Shown here in pieces: positions 45,915-55,477 of a stretch of DNA of 64,000 nucleotides. A program made the translations under genes and the position numbers. Under the pieces are notes generated by a model. The model did not search any database. It was not told the origin of the DNA and saw only the letters and a list, made by a program, of their open reading frames with translations. This DNA comes from Fundidesulfovibrio soli. GTDB taxonomy: Bacteria > Desulfobacterota > Desulfovibrionia > Desulfovibrionales > Desulfovibrionaceae. The stretch spans positions 62,001-126,000 of the forward strand of contig NZ_JAKZKW010000003.1 of NCBI RefSeq assembly GCF_022808695.1, read 5' to 3'. Positions within the stretch are counted from its first letter, which is position 1; every line of letters begins with the position of its first letter.

Positions 45915-46469
45915 ATGGTCATGAAGCGCCAGAAAATCGTTATGAACGGCAAGGAAGTCGCCCGGACGCTGGAACGTCTGGCTTTCGAAATACTCGAGCG
46001 CCACGGCGAGTGCACGGAGCTGGCCCTGATAGGCATCCAGCGGCGCGGGGTGGAGCTGGCCCAGCGCCTGCGCAAGCTGCTGGAGGCCCGCCTGAACTGC
46101 GAATTGCCCCTGGGCAAGCTCGACATCAACCTCTACCGCGACGACTGGACAAACCTGGCGCACCAACCCCAGATCAACCAGACGGACATCCCTTTCGGCA
46201 TCGACGGGCGCAAGATCATCCTGGTGGACGACGTGCTCTATTCGGGCCGCACCATCCGGGCCGCGCTGGAGGCCATCCTGGATTTCGGGCGCCCCCGCAA
46301 GGTGGAGCTCCTGGTGCTGGTGGACCGGGGGCACCGCGAGCTGCCCATCCAGGCCGACTACATGGGCAAGATGCTGCCCACCTCCCGCGAGGAGCGGGTG
46401 GACGTATACGTCAAGGAGATGGACGGCGAGGACCGCGTGCGCCTGGCCAGCGGGGAGGACGCGCAGTGA
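45915..46469 (+). CDS. pyrR: PyrR: pyrimidine operon regulator / uracil phosphoribosyltransferase
   Basis: 184 residues (two codons fewer from the ATG at 45921; neither start has a strong ribosome site). The PRPP-binding motif is IILVDDVLYSGRTIRAALEA, and LALIGIQRRGVELAQRL plus LDINLYRDDW are typical of PyrR. It converts uracil to UMP and may regulate pyrimidine genes by RNA binding. It overlaps the following lipoprotein gene by 4 bp. Confidence 0.9.
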   Translation: MVMKRQKIVMNGKEVARTLERLAFEILERHGECTELALIGIQRRGVELAQRLRKLLEARLNCELPLGKLDINLYRDDWTNLAHQPQINQTDIPFGIDGRKIILVDDVLYSGRTIRAALEAILDFGRPRKVELLVLVDRGHRELPIQADYMGKMLPTSREERVDVYVKEMDGEDRVRLASGEDAQ

Positions 46470-46819
46470 GCCTGCGACCGGCGGCCGCCGCGCTGCTGGC
46501 CCTTGCCGCGCTCGGCGCGGGCTGCGGCAAGGACGAATACCCGCCCAAGGTGCGCGAGAACTTCACGGTGGCCTGCTTGGATTCGAGCAAGGACACCCTC
46601 TCCAAGATGCCCGGCATGGGCGAGGCCGCGGTGGACAAGCAGGCCAAGACCTACTGCAACTGCGTGCTGGAGAAGATGGTTGCCAAGATGCCCTACAAGG
46701 ACTTCGTGGAGATGAACGCCGCGCTGGAGAAAGGCGAATCGCCCACGGGGGCCAGGGCTGCCCTGCTGGAAGGGATCATCGCGGAGTGCGGCGGGGCCGC
46801 GCTGGAGCCGAAGAACTAG
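46466..46819 (+). CDS. Small putative lipoprotein
   Basis: 117 residues from a GTG at 46466 inside the pyrR end, with GGGGAGG upstream. The signal peptide ends in the lipobox LGAGC (Cys at about 18). The mature part has cysteines in VACLD and YCNCVLEKM and is helical. No family is recognised. A strong terminator follows. Confidence 0.75.
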   Translation: MSLRPAAAALLALAALGAGCGKDEYPPKVRENFTVACLDSSKDTLSKMPGMGEAAVDKQAKTYCNCVLEKMVAKMPYKDFVEMNAALEKGESPTGARAALLEGIIAECGGAALEPKN

Positions 46820-46841
46820 CCTTCCTGACTTTCTGTATGAA

Positions 46842-46880
46842 AAAGCGGCCCCTGTTCGTCGGAACAGGGGCCGCTTTGCG
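46842..46880 (+). terminator. Terminator after the pyrR-lipoprotein operon
   Basis: A 15-bp perfect stem AAAGCGGCCCCTGTT / AACAGGGGCCGCTTT with loop CGTCGG. Confidence 0.9.
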
Positions 46881-46923
46881 TTCAAGCTGAGTCGAATGCG
46901 GAGTGGGGCTATTTCGTGCTGTA

Positions 46924-47014
46924 GTCTTCGTCCGGTGCCGTCGCGGGGCGGGACCGACGGATATATTTGAAGAATATCCGCCGTCCCCGCTCCGCGACGG
47001 CACAGGACGAAGAC
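46924..47014. repeat. 91-bp near-perfect palindrome
   Basis: Outer arms GTCTTCGTCC and GGACGAAGAC pair; pairing runs on through TGCCGTCGCGG / CCGCGACGGCA to a tip of CGGATAT / ATATCCG. It lies between converging genes. Confidence 0.85.
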
Positions 47015-47143
47015 GGCACGTCTCAGGGCGACAGCAGGACGGGGACGGAGTCAATCCTTCCCCGGCTCGGTTTGTCCTTTATGACTGTGACAAAGCCGGC
47101 GCACGATAAATCTAAACGGTTAGCGCGCACGACGCGAAGCCGT

Positions 47144-47185
47144 AAGGGATTCCAAAGGGACGAAGTCCCTTTGGCCGCCGGAGGC
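47144..47185. repeat. Solo arm of hairpin element family 2
   Basis: It repeats AAGGGATTCCAAAGGG and CCCTTTGGCCGCCGGAGGC of the element at 41082-41197, with a small internal hairpin (AAAGGGAC / GTCCCTTT). It lies 20 bp after the argB stop, on its downstream side. Confidence 0.8.
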
Positions 47186-47205
47186 ATCCTCCTGCGTTCC
47201 TCCCC

Positions 47206-48093
47206 CTATTTCTTCATCGTGACTTCGGTACCCACGCCGGATTTCGTGAACAGCTCCAGGATGAGCGAGTTCTCAACGCGCCCGTCGATGATGTGCGCCT
47301 TCTCCACGCCGGACTGCACGGCCTCCATGCAGCATTGCAGCTTGGGGATCATGCCGCCCTTGGCCACGCCGTCCTGGATGGCCCAGCTGGCCTCGCGCAG
47401 GTCCATGGATTCGATGAGCTCACCGTCGGCGTCCAGCACCCCGGCCACGTCGGTGAGCAGCATCAGGCGCTTGGCGCCCAGGGCCTGGGCCACGGCCGCG
47501 GCCGCGGTGTCGGCGTTGATGTTGTAGGTCTCGCCCGCGTCGTCCACGCCCACCGGGGCGATGACCGGGATCACGCCGCTGTCGGTGAGGGTTCGGATGA
47601 GCGAGGCGTTGACCTTCACGGGTTCGCCCACCTTGCCCAGGTCGATGATCTCGGGCGGGGCGTCCTCGCGCGTGAGCACCATCTCCAGCTTGCGGACCTT
47701 GATGAGCCAGCCGTCCTTGCCGGAGAGGCCCACGGAGGTGCCGCCGTGCAGGTTGATGAGGTTGACGATCTCCTTGTTCACGCGGCCCACCAGGACCATC
47801 TCCACCACGTCCATGGTGGCGTCGTCGGTGACGCGCAGGCCCTCGCGGAAGTGGGACTCGATGCCCAGCTGGGTGAGCATCTGGCCGATCTGCGGCCCGC
47901 CGCCGTGCACGATCACAGGGTTGACCCCGATGTACTTGAGCAGCACCACGTTGAGCGCGAAGCTCTTCTTGAGGTGCTCGTCCTTCATGGCGTGTCCGCC
48001 GTACTTGATGACGACGGTCTGCCCGCTGAACTTGCGGATGTAAGGCAGGGACTCCAGCAGCATCCTGGCCTGGCTGGCGGCGGTATTTTCCAT
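47206..48093 (-). CDS. argB: Acetylglutamate kinase
   Basis: 295 residues. The kinase glycine-rich loop is VIKYGGHAM, followed by [16 protein letters not shown], the substrate region REGLRVTD and the C-terminal [14 protein letters not shown]. It phosphorylates N-acetylglutamate in arginine biosynthesis. It is the last gene of the hslVU operon, 11 bp after hslU. Confidence 0.96.
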   Translation of the reverse strand: MENTAASQARMLLESLPYIRKFSGQTVVIKYGGHAMKDEHLKKSFALNVVLLKYIGVNPVIVHGGGPQIGQMLTQLGIESHFREGLRVTDDATMDVVEMVLVGRVNKEIVNLINLHGGTSVGLSGKDGWLIKVRKLEMVLTREDAPPEIIDLGKVGEPVKVNASLIRTLTDSGVIPVIAPVGVDDAGETYNINADTAAAAVAQALGAKRLMLLTDVAGVLDADGELIESMDLREASWAIQDGVAKGGMIPKLQCCMEAVQSGVEKAHIIDGRVENSLILELFTKSGVGTEVTMKK

Positions 48094-48104
48094 GTCTGTG
48101 TCCT

Positions 48105-49463
48105 CTAGAGGATGTAACGGCTGAGGTCGCGATCCTCGGCCACGTCCTTCAATTTATCGCGCACGTATTCCCGGTCGATGGCGACGCTCTCGCCGCTGCG
48201 GTCCGGGGCCTCGAAGGAGAGGTCCTGCACGATGGTCTCCATGATGGTGTAGAGCCTGCGCGCGCCGATGTTCTCGGTCTCCTCGTTGACCTTCTGGGCG
48301 AAGACGGCCATCTCCTCCAGCCCGTCGGGCGTGAAGGTGACGGTGACGTTCTCGGTGGCCAGCAGGGCGGCGTACTGGGTGGTCAGGGAGTTCTGCGGTT
48401 CGGTGAGGATGCGCAGGAAGTCCTCCTTGCCCAGGGCGGAGAGCTCCACGCGCAGCGGGAAGCGGCCCTGCAGCTCGGGCACCAGGTCCGAGGGCTTGGA
48501 GAAGTGGAAGGCGCCGGCGGCGATGAACAGGATGTGGTCCGTTTTGACCATGCCGTACTTGGTGTTCACCACGCAGCCTTCCACCACGGGCAGCAGGTCG
48601 CGCTGCACGCCCTCGCGGGAGACGTCCGGACCGGAGCCGCCCTTGCCGTCGCGGCCGCAGATCTTGTCGATCTCGTCGATGAACAGGATGCCGGTCTGCT
48701 CCACGCGCTCCCTGGCGGACTCGGAGACCTTGTCCATGTCCACCAGCTTCTCGGACTCCTCGGTGATGAGCAGCTCGTAGGCGTCGCGCACGGAGAGCTT
48801 GCGGGTCTTCTTCTTCTGCGGGAACACCTTGGAGAACATGTCCTTGAACTGGCCGCCGATCTCCTCCATGCCGGGCATGGCCATGATCTCCACGCTGGGG
48901 GAGGGCATGGCCACCTCCATCTCCACCTGCTTGTCGTCCAGCGCGCCCTTGCGCCAGAGCTGGCGCAGCTTGTCGCGGGTGGACCCGGCCTCCTCCGCGC
49001 CCGCCTGGGGCAGGGCGTCGGCGTAGTAGCCGCTCTGCGGGCGCATGGAGGGGGGGAGCAGCAGGTCCAGCAGGCGTTCTTCGGCGGCCTTCTCGGCCTT
49101 CACGCGCACCTTGCCGGACTCCTCCTGGCGGATCAGCTGCACGCCGATCTCCATGAGGTCGCGGACCATGGACTCCACGTCGCGGCCCATGTAGCCCACC
49201 TCGGTGTACTTGGTGGCCTCCACCTTGTGGAAGGGGCACCCGGCCAGCTTGGCCAGGCGGCGGGCTATCTCGGTCTTGCCCACCCCGGTGGGCCCGATCA
49301 TCAGGATATTCTTGGGAGCGATCTCGTCGCGCAGGGCGGGGTCGATCTGCTGGCGGCGCCAGCGGTTGCGCATGGCGATGGCCACCATGCGCTTGGCCGC
49401 GTTCTGGCCCACGATGTAGCGGTCCAGCTCCGAGACGATCTCCCTGGGGGTCAGGGTGCTCAT
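48105..49463 (-). CDS. hslU: ATP-dependent protease ATPase subunit HslU
   Basis: 452 residues. Start [20 protein letters not shown], Walker [18 protein letters not shown], pore motif near [10 protein letters not shown], Walker [11 protein letters not shown] and the C-terminal SRYIL that docks into HslV. It unfolds substrates for HslV. It overlaps hslV by 4 bp. Confidence 0.97.
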   Translation of the reverse strand: MSTLTPREIVSELDRYIVGQNAAKRMVAIAMRNRWRRQQIDPALRDEIAPKNILMIGPTGVGKTEIARRLAKLAGCPFHKVEATKYTEVGYMGRDVESMVRDLMEIGVQLIRQEESGKVRVKAEKAAEERLLDLLLPPSMRPQSGYYADALPQAGAEEAGSTRDKLRQLWRKGALDDKQVEMEVAMPSPSVEIMAMPGMEEIGGQFKDMFSKVFPQKKKTRKLSVRDAYELLITEESEKLVDMDKVSESARERVEQTGILFIDEIDKICGRDGKGGSGPDVSREGVQRDLLPVVEGCVVNTKYGMVKTDHILFIAAGAFHFSKPSDLVPELQGRFPLRVELSALGKEDFLRILTEPQNSLTTQYAALLATENVTVTFTPDGLEEMAVFAQKVNEETENIGARRLYTIMETIVQDLSFEAPDRSGESVAIDREYVRDKLKDVAEDRDLSRYIL

Positions 49464-49999
49464 GCGTTCACGGTCTCCAGGACGATATTGTTGTTGGTGA
49501 ACACGCACAGCTCGGCGGCGATGTCCATGGCCTTGCGGGCCACTTCGGCGGCGGGGAGCTCGGTGTTGCGGGTCAGGGCCCGGGCGGCGGCCAGGGCGTA
49601 GGAGCCCCCGGAGCCGATGGCGGCCACGCCGTCGTCGGGTTCGATCACGTCGCCCGCGCCGGTGAGGATGAGCACGGCCGAGGCGTCGGCCACCAGGAGC
49701 ATGGCCTCCAGGCGGCGCAGGAACTTGTCCTTGCGCCAGTCCTTGGCGAGCTCCACGGCGGCGCGGGTCAGGTTGCCGGAGAACTCCTCCAGCTTGGCCT
49801 CGAAGCGCTCGAACAGGGTGAAGGCGTCGGCGGTGGACCCGGCGAACCCGGCCAGCACGCGGTCCTTGTAGAGGCGGCGCACCTTGCGGGCGGTGTGCTT
49901 CATGGCCACGGCCTGCCCGAAGGTGACCTGGCCGTCCCCGGCCATGGCCACGCCGGAGGCGTCGCGCACGGCCAATATGGTGGTTCCGTGAATGTCCAT
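49460..49999 (-). CDS. hslV: ATP-dependent protease peptidase subunit HslV
   Basis: 179 residues. A short propeptide (MDIHG) precedes the catalytic threonine in TTILAVRD; further proteasome-fold marks are GDGQVTFG and [14 protein letters not shown]. It lies 11 bp after the macrodomain gene. Confidence 0.97.
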   Translation of the reverse strand: MDIHGTTILAVRDASGVAMAGDGQVTFGQAVAMKHTARKVRRLYKDRVLAGFAGSTADAFTLFERFEAKLEEFSGNLTRAAVELAKDWRKDKFLRRLEAMLLVADASAVLILTGAGDVIEPDDGVAAIGSGGSYALAAARALTRNTELPAAEVARKAMDIAAELCVFTNNNIVLETVNA

Positions 50000-50010
50000 G
50001 GGATAGGTTC

Positions 50011-50568
50011 CTAGAGTGTGCGGCGGGCGAAAGCCAGCCAGGTTTCATAGGCTTGGGCGGAGTAGAGCACCATGGCCGCCTCCTGGGTGTCGCCGCGTTT
50101 GAGACCCTCGGCAACCTCCTTCAGGGCGATGGGCATGGCCTGCTCCACGGGGTAGCCGTAGGCCCCGCAACTGATGGCCGGGAAGGCCACGGAGACGATG
50201 CCGTGCTCGCGGCAGAGCGCCAGGCAGGAGCGGTAGGCCCTGGCCAGGGCCTCGGGCTCGCCCTGGCTCCCGCCGCGCCAGATGGGGCCGACGGCGTGCA
50301 GGATGTACTGCGCGGCCATCTCGAACCCCGGGGTCAGCTCGGCTTCCCCGGCCTTCAGGGGGCCGCGCCGGGCGATGATCTCCCGGCAGGCGGCGGGCAG
50401 CATGGGCCCCGCAGCGCTGTGGATGGCCCCGTCCACGCCGGAGCCCCCGGCCAGGTGGGCGTTGGCGGCGTTGACCACGGCCTGCGCGGGCCAGGAGGCG
50501 ATGTCCCCCCGGGCGATGCGCAGGGTCCCCTCCCCGACGGTGAAGACGGCGGATTCCGCGGCGTTCAT
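50011..50568 (-). CDS. Macrodomain protein (ADP-ribose / O-acetyl-ADP-ribose hydrolase type)
   Basis: 185 residues, a single macrodomain: [32 protein letters not shown] and [18 protein letters not shown]. It binds or removes ADP-ribose from metabolites or proteins. It overlaps the M16 peptidase gene by 4 bp. Confidence 0.93.
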   Translation of the reverse strand: MNAAESAVFTVGEGTLRIARGDIASWPAQAVVNAANAHLAGGSGVDGAIHSAAGPMLPAACREIIARRGPLKAGEAELTPGFEMAAQYILHAVGPIWRGGSQGEPEALARAYRSCLALCREHGIVSVAFPAISCGAYGYPVEQAMPIALKEVAEGLKRGDTQEAAMVLYSAQAYETWLAFARRTL

Positions 50569-51833
50569 GGGTTGAATGCCTCGGCCCAGGCGGGGTCGAT
50601 CCCCGGGGCCAGGATGCCCAGGCCCGCCCGGGATGGGTTGAGGATGGCGGCGGCCAGCTCGCGCACGTCCTCCAGGGTCACGGCCTCGAAGCGGGAGGCC
50701 GTCTCCTCGGGGGAGACGAAGCGGCCCAGGAGCAGGTGGTTGCGGGCCAGGCGGGACATGCGGTCCTCGCTGGACTCCAGCGAAAGATACAGCACGGAGA
50801 GCAGGTGGTCGCGGGCGTGCTCCAGTTCGGCGGGTGTCACGTCGCCACCGGCCAGTCGCTCCAGTTCGCCGCGCAGGGCCTCCAGCAGTTCGCCGGTGCG
50901 CTCCGGCTCCACGGCGGCGTAGAGCTGGAGCATGCCCTGGGTGCGCATGGTGTTGGCGAAGGAGTAGACCGTGTAGGCCAGGCCCCGGCGCTCGCGGATC
51001 TCCTGGAAGAGGCGCGAGGACATGTTGCCCCCCAGGATGGCGTTGAGCACGCCCAGGGTGAAGCGGCGCTCGTCGGACGCGCCCATGGCCTCGAAGCTGA
51101 GGGTCACGTGGCTCTGTTCGCAGTCGCGCTCCTTGAGGGAGCGCACCGGGGCGAACGTCCCGGCCGGGGGGGCCTTGGGCGCGGCGCCGCGTTCGAGGGA
51201 GCCGAACAGCCGGGCCGCGAGCTCATGGAATCCGTCGTGGTCGATGCCTCCGGCGGCGGCCACCAGCATGCTCTGGGGGCGGTAGTGGTCCGCGCGCCAG
51301 GCGTCGAGCGCCTCCAGGGTGAAGCCGCGCACCGTCTCGGGGCGGCCCAGGATGGAGTGGGCCTCGCTGCCGCCGGGCCAGCTGGCCTGCCAGAAGGACT
51401 CCATCAGGCTGTCCTCCGGATCGTCCTCCACCATGGCGATCTCCTGGAGCACCACGTCCTTCTCCTTGGCCAGGTCATCCTCGGAGGGCGTGGGCGCCAG
51501 CGCAAGTTCCGCCAGGATCTCCAGGGCGTCGCTGAGGTGGGTGTCCACCACGCGGGTGTGGAAGCAGGTGTGTTCCCGGCTGGTGAAGGCGTTGGACTGG
51601 CCGCCGAAGAGGTCCAGGGCCTTGGCGATGTCCAGGGCGCTGCGGCGCTCGGTGCCCTTGAAGGCCAGGTGCTCCCAGAGGTGGGCCATGCCCTCCTGGG
51701 CAGGGGTCTCGTTGCGGGAGCCGGATTCGATCCAGATGCCGAAGCTCACGCTCTTGGAGTCCGGCAGACGCTCGGTGGCCAGGCGCAGGCCGTTGTCCAG
51801 CACGCGCAGGCGGTGGTCGTAGGGGGGTGTCAT
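50565..51833 (-). CDS. M16-family zinc peptidase (processing peptidase-like)
   Basis: 422 residues. The inverted zinc motif HLWEH lies in EGMAHLWEHLAFKGT, with the downstream glutamate region near EKDVVLQEIAMVEDDPED. A second M16 half lacks a zinc site, as usual for single-chain members of about 420 residues. The ATG at 51833 overlaps the permease stop (TGATG). Confidence 0.92.
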   Translation of the reverse strand: MTPPYDHRLRVLDNGLRLATERLPDSKSVSFGIWIESGSRNETPAQEGMAHLWEHLAFKGTERRSALDIAKALDLFGGQSNAFTSREHTCFHTRVVDTHLSDALEILAELALAPTPSEDDLAKEKDVVLQEIAMVEDDPEDSLMESFWQASWPGGSEAHSILGRPETVRGFTLEALDAWRADHYRPQSMLVAAAGGIDHDGFHELAARLFGSLERGAAPKAPPAGTFAPVRSLKERDCEQSHVTLSFEAMGASDERRFTLGVLNAILGGNMSSRLFQEIRERRGLAYTVYSFANTMRTQGMLQLYAAVEPERTGELLEALRGELERLAGGDVTPAELEHARDHLLSVLYLSLESSEDRMSRLARNHLLLGRFVSPEETASRFEAVTLEDVRELAAAILNPSRAGLGILAPGIDPAWAEAFNP

Positions 51834-52750
51834 CAGTGCTCGCGGAAGAAGGGTTTGCCGAGCCCGGCGGGCGCGCGCCCACGCCTGCCCAGGGCGGCGG
51901 CGAAGCTCAGGGTGAGGATGGTCAGCACGTAAGGCAGGATGCGCAGTATGTACAGCGGCACCACGTTGTAGCCCGTGGCCTGCGAGAAGAACTGCAGCGC
52001 CGAGAGGAACCCGAAGAACAGCGCCCCGGCCAGCGCGCCCAGGGGACGCCAGCCCGAGAAGATGACGATGGCCACGGCGATCCAGCCCTGCCCGGCGGAG
52101 ATGCCCTCCTTCCAGCCGGGGGTGAAAACCAGCGATAGGTAGCCTCCGGCCATGCCGGAGAGAAAACCGCCCAGAGCCACGGCCGTGAAGCGTGTGCGCA
52201 CCACGGGCGCGCCCATGGCGTCGGCGGCGGTGGGGTTCTCGCCGCAGGCGCGCACGGTGAGGCCCCAGCGCGTGCGCGAAAGCGCGAACCACATGACCAC
52301 GGTGACGGCCACGGCCACGTAGACCAGCGCGTTCTGGCCGAACACGGCCTTGCCCACCAGGGGCAGGTCGGAGAGCACGGGGATGGGCCACTCGCCCACG
52401 CGAAGCCCGGGCTTGCCGATGAAGCCGCGGCCCATGAAGTTGGCCAGCCCAGCGCCCAGGATGGAAAGCGCGATGCCCGAGAGCAGCTGGTTGGCGCCCA
52501 GGCGGATGGCGAAGAAGCCGTGCAGGCAGGCCAGCAGGGAGCCCACGAGCCCGGCGGCGGCGAAGGCCAGGGCCGCGTTGCCCGTGAGGTAGCCCACCAG
52601 GTAGCCGATGAAGGCCCCCATGAGCATCATGCCCTCCTGCCCCAGGTTGATGACCCCGGCGCGCTCAGAGAGCACCTCGCCCTGGGCTGCCAGCAGCACG
52701 GCCATGGAGGATTTGAGGGTCAGCGAGAGCAGGAATGCGAAGTCGTTCAT
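51833..52750 (-). CDS. BMP-type (nucleoside) ABC transporter permease, second subunit
   Basis: 305 residues from the ATG at 52750. About eight to nine helices; the family segment LSERAGVINLGQEGMMLMGA is diagnostic for the RnsD/YufQ-type permease, with GENPTAADAMG later as the coupling loop. It imports nucleosides or similar solutes together with the genes upstream. It is separated from the first permease gene by 202 bp that hold a dispersed hairpin element. Confidence 0.88.
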   Translation of the reverse strand: MNDFAFLLSLTLKSSMAVLLAAQGEVLSERAGVINLGQEGMMLMGAFIGYLVGYLTGNAALAFAAAGLVGSLLACLHGFFAIRLGANQLLSGIALSILGAGLANFMGRGFIGKPGLRVGEWPIPVLSDLPLVGKAVFGQNALVYVAVAVTVVMWFALSRTRWGLTVRACGENPTAADAMGAPVVRTRFTAVALGGFLSGMAGGYLSLVFTPGWKEGISAGQGWIAVAIVIFSGWRPLGALAGALFFGFLSALQFFSQATGYNVVPLYILRILPYVLTILTLSFAAALGRRGRAPAGLGKPFFREH

Positions 52751-52794
52751 TGTGCGGTGCCTGTTATCACGCCGTGGCGTCGTTTCCAAGTTCC

Positions 52795-52821
52795 GGCGGC
52801 AGAGCCTGACTGGCTGCCGCC
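52795..52821. repeat. Small hairpin upstream of the permease gene
   Basis: GGCGGCA (52795-52801) pairs with TGCCGCC (52815-52821). It lies between the hairpin element and the permease start. Confidence 0.5.
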
Positions 52822-52850
52822 AGGTATCAGCCGTCCATGCCGGGGACACG

Positions 52851-52942
52851 CCGGCAAGGTGCGGGAGAAAGCCAAGGCCGATGCGTATCCGGCATACGCG
52901 AGGGTTTGGCTTTGCTTCGCAACGAAGCCAGCGGGGACTTCG
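52851..52942. repeat. Dispersed hairpin element, copy 2 (inside the ABC operon)
   Basis: It shares GCCGATGCGTAT, GGCAT-CGCGAGGGTTT and AGCCAGCGGG with the copy at 7035-7159. The inner stem here is GAAAGCCAA / TTGGCTTT where copy 1 has AAAAGTCAA / TTGATTTT, so paired positions changed together. Unlike copy 1 it lies between two genes of one operon. Confidence 0.7.
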
Positions 52943-52952
52943 TCGCGGGCGG

Positions 52953-53978
52953 TCAGCGCTTCTTCCTGACCTGGAGCCAGAGCAGGCTCAGGAGCAGGGC
53001 CGCCTCGATGACCAGGCTGGCCGCCGAGGGCAGGCGCATCTTCGTCTGCAGGTATTCGCCGCCCACCAGCACCGCCGCCAGCACCACGGCCGCCGGTGTG
53101 GCCAGGGCCGGGTGCAGCCGGGCCAGGCAGGCCACGATCACGCCGTCGTAGCCGTAGCCCACGGCCACGCCTTGTTGCAGGCGGTAGTGGATGCCCGTGA
53201 CCTCGGCCATGCCCGCAAGCCCGGCGATGGCCCCGGAGAACAGGAGCACCCAGAAGCCCCGGCGCGCGGCGTTCATGCCAGCGTAGGAGGCCGCCTTGGG
53301 GCCAAGGCCCATGACGGTCAGCTCGTAGCCCCAGCGGGTCTTGGCCAGGGCCCAGGCCAGCAGGACCGCGCCAGCGATGCCGGCCAGCAGGCCCGGATGC
53401 ACGCGGGTGCCCGTCAGGCGCGGCAGCCGGGCGGCCTCGGCGAACATGGCCGTGCCGGGGAAGCCGAAGCCAGCCGGGTCGCGCCAGACGCCGAAATAGA
53501 GGTGCTCCATGAGCGCAATGGCCACGTAGTTGAGCAGGAGCGTGGTGATGATCTCGCTCACGCCCAGGCGGGAGCGCAGCCAGGCCGGGCCCGAGGCCCA
53601 CACCGCCCCCCCGGCCATGCCGCACAGTGCCGCGCAGGGCAGCATCAGGGCGGGGGGCAGGGTGTCGCCCAGGTTCAGGGCGGCGGCCGTGGCGAACACC
53701 GCGCCCATGACCAGCTGGCCCTCGCAGCCGATGTTCCAGAGGTTCATGCGCGCCGCCAGGATCACGGCCAGGCCCGTGAGCGAGAGCGCCGAAGCCTTGA
53801 CCAGCACCTCCGAGAAGCGCCCCCAGGAGCCGAAGGCCCCCTGGAACATCACGGAGTAGGCGGCCAGCGGGTCCGCGCCCATGACGGCGAAGACGGCGGC
53901 CCCGGCCAGCAGGGGCACGGCCAGGGCGAAGGCCCACAGGGCGATGGCCCGAGAATTCATGGCCCGCTGCCAGCTCAT
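52953..53978 (-). CDS. BMP-type (nucleoside) ABC transporter permease, first subunit
   Basis: 341 residues with about nine helices. The family pattern is GLAVILAARMNLWNIGCEGQLVMGAVFA, then LGVSEIITTLLLNYVAI and GLGPKAASYAGMN. It corresponds to the RnsC/YufP-type subunit. Its start overlaps the ATPase gene by 4 bp. Confidence 0.88.
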   Translation of the reverse strand: MSWQRAMNSRAIALWAFALAVPLLAGAAVFAVMGADPLAAYSVMFQGAFGSWGRFSEVLVKASALSLTGLAVILAARMNLWNIGCEGQLVMGAVFATAAALNLGDTLPPALMLPCAALCGMAGGAVWASGPAWLRSRLGVSEIITTLLLNYVAIALMEHLYFGVWRDPAGFGFPGTAMFAEAARLPRLTGTRVHPGLLAGIAGAVLLAWALAKTRWGYELTVMGLGPKAASYAGMNAARRGFWVLLFSGAIAGLAGMAEVTGIHYRLQQGVAVGYGYDGVIVACLARLHPALATPAAVVLAAVLVGGEYLQTKMRLPSAASLVIEAALLLSLLWLQVRKKR

Positions 53979-55477
53979 TGGCGCACCCCCGCCATCATGG
54001 GGCTGATGCGGGCCACCTGGTCCGGGTCGGAGACGTCGGCCACGCCGAGTATCCGCCCTGCGAAGATCACGGCCACCCGGTCCGCCAGGGTCAGGGCCTC
54101 GGTGAGGTCGCCTGTGACGAGCAGCACCCCGGCGTGCTCGCGGGCCTCCAACAGGCTCTTCCAGACGTCCTCGGACGCGCCGATGTCCAGGCCCTGGGTG
54201 GGCTGCTGCACCACGAGCACGCTCGGCAGGCGGCTCAGTTCGCGCGCCAGCAGGAGCTTCTGCAGATTGCCGCCGGAGAGTTCGCCGGAGGGCTGTTGCG
54301 GCCCCTCGGCCTTGATGGCGAAGCGCTCGATGGCCTTCCGCGTGGCCTCGGCCCCCCCGGTCCAGTCCAGGAGCAGGCCGCGCGTGAACGCCGAGAGCCG
54401 GGTCAGCAGGAAATTGTGGGTCATGGAGAGCTCGGGCACGCTGCCCTCGTGGTGGCGGTCCTCGGGCACGTAGGCCAGGGAGTCTTTCGGGGCGTCGGTC
54501 CAGGCTTTGGCCTCGTGGCGCGCGCCATCGAAGGCGACGCTCCCGGCCGTGAGCGGAGCCAGCCCGGCCAGGGCTTCCGCCAGCTCGGTCTGGCCGTTGC
54601 CCGCCACGCCCACCACGGCCAGCACCTCGCCGCGCCTTAGCGTCAGGTCAACGCCCGAGAAGGCCGGGCGGGCGGGATCGCTGCCGCCGCCGGTGAGGCC
54701 ATCCAGGCGCAGCACCTCGGGGCCGGGCTCCACAGGGGGCTTGTCGATGGCGAAGATCACCTCGCGGCCCACCATCATGCGCGCCAGATTGCGCTTGCCT
54801 CCCGCTTCGGCGGGAGTCGTATGGGCCACCAGCCTGCCCCTGCGCAGGATGGAGATGCGGTCGGAAAGCTCCAGGGCCTCCTCCAGCTTGTGGGTGATGA
54901 AGACGATGGCCCGGCCCTCCTGGCGCAGGGTCTTGAGCACCTGGCAGAAACGCTCGATCTCGGTTGGGGTCAGCACGGAGGTGGGCTCGTCGAAGATGAG
55001 CACGCGCGCGCCCTGGCGCAGGAGCTTCAGGATCTCCACGCGCTGGCGCTCGCCCATGGAGAGGGTGTGCACCGGGCGGTCCGGGTCGGCGTCCAGGCCG
55101 AAGCGGTCGGAGAGCTCGCGGATGCGCGCGGCCTCGGCCTTGAGGTCCAGCATGGCGGAGCCCCCGGCGGCCAGGCAGACGTTCTCGGCCACGGTGAAGG
55201 CGTCCACCAGCATGAAGCGCTGGTGCACCATGCCCACGCCCCTGGCCAGGGCGTGCGCGGGGGAGGTGAAGCGCACCGGCTCCCCGGAGAGGCGTATCTC
55301 GCCCTCGTCGGGCTGGTAGCGCCCCGAGAGGATGGACATCAGCGTGGACTTGCCCGCCCCGTTCTCGCCCAGCAGGGCGTGGATCTCCCCGCCGTGGGCG
55401 GTGAGGCTCACGTGGTCGTTGGCCAGGGTGGGCCCGAAGCGCTTGGTGATGTTCACCAGTTCCAGGTTCAGGCTCAT
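53975..55477 (-). CDS. BMP-type (nucleoside) ABC transporter ATPase
   Basis: 500 residues with two ATPase halves, as in RbsA/YufO. The first half has GENGAGKSTLMSIL, LSMGERQRVEILK and LIFDEPTSVLTP; the second has a degenerate Walker A VGVAGNGQTEL and signature LSGGNLQKLLLARELSR. It overlaps the phosphoribosyltransferase gene by 4 bp. Confidence 0.93.
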   Translation of the reverse strand: MSLNLELVNITKRFGPTLANDHVSLTAHGGEIHALLGENGAGKSTLMSILSGRYQPDEGEIRLSGEPVRFTSPAHALARGVGMVHQRFMLVDAFTVAENVCLAAGGSAMLDLKAEAARIRELSDRFGLDADPDRPVHTLSMGERQRVEILKLLRQGARVLIFDEPTSVLTPTEIERFCQVLKTLRQEGRAIVFITHKLEEALELSDRISILRRGRLVAHTTPAEAGGKRNLARMMVGREVIFAIDKPPVEPGPEVLRLDGLTGGGSDPARPAFSGVDLTLRRGEVLAVVGVAGNGQTELAEALAGLAPLTAGSVAFDGARHEAKAWTDAPKDSLAYVPEDRHHEGSVPELSMTHNFLLTRLSAFTRGLLLDWTGGAEATRKAIERFAIKAEGPQQPSGELSGGNLQKLLLARELSRLPSVLVVQQPTQGLDIGASEDVWKSLLEAREHAGVLLVTGDLTEALTLADRVAVIFAGRILGVADVSDPDQVARISPMMAGVRQ

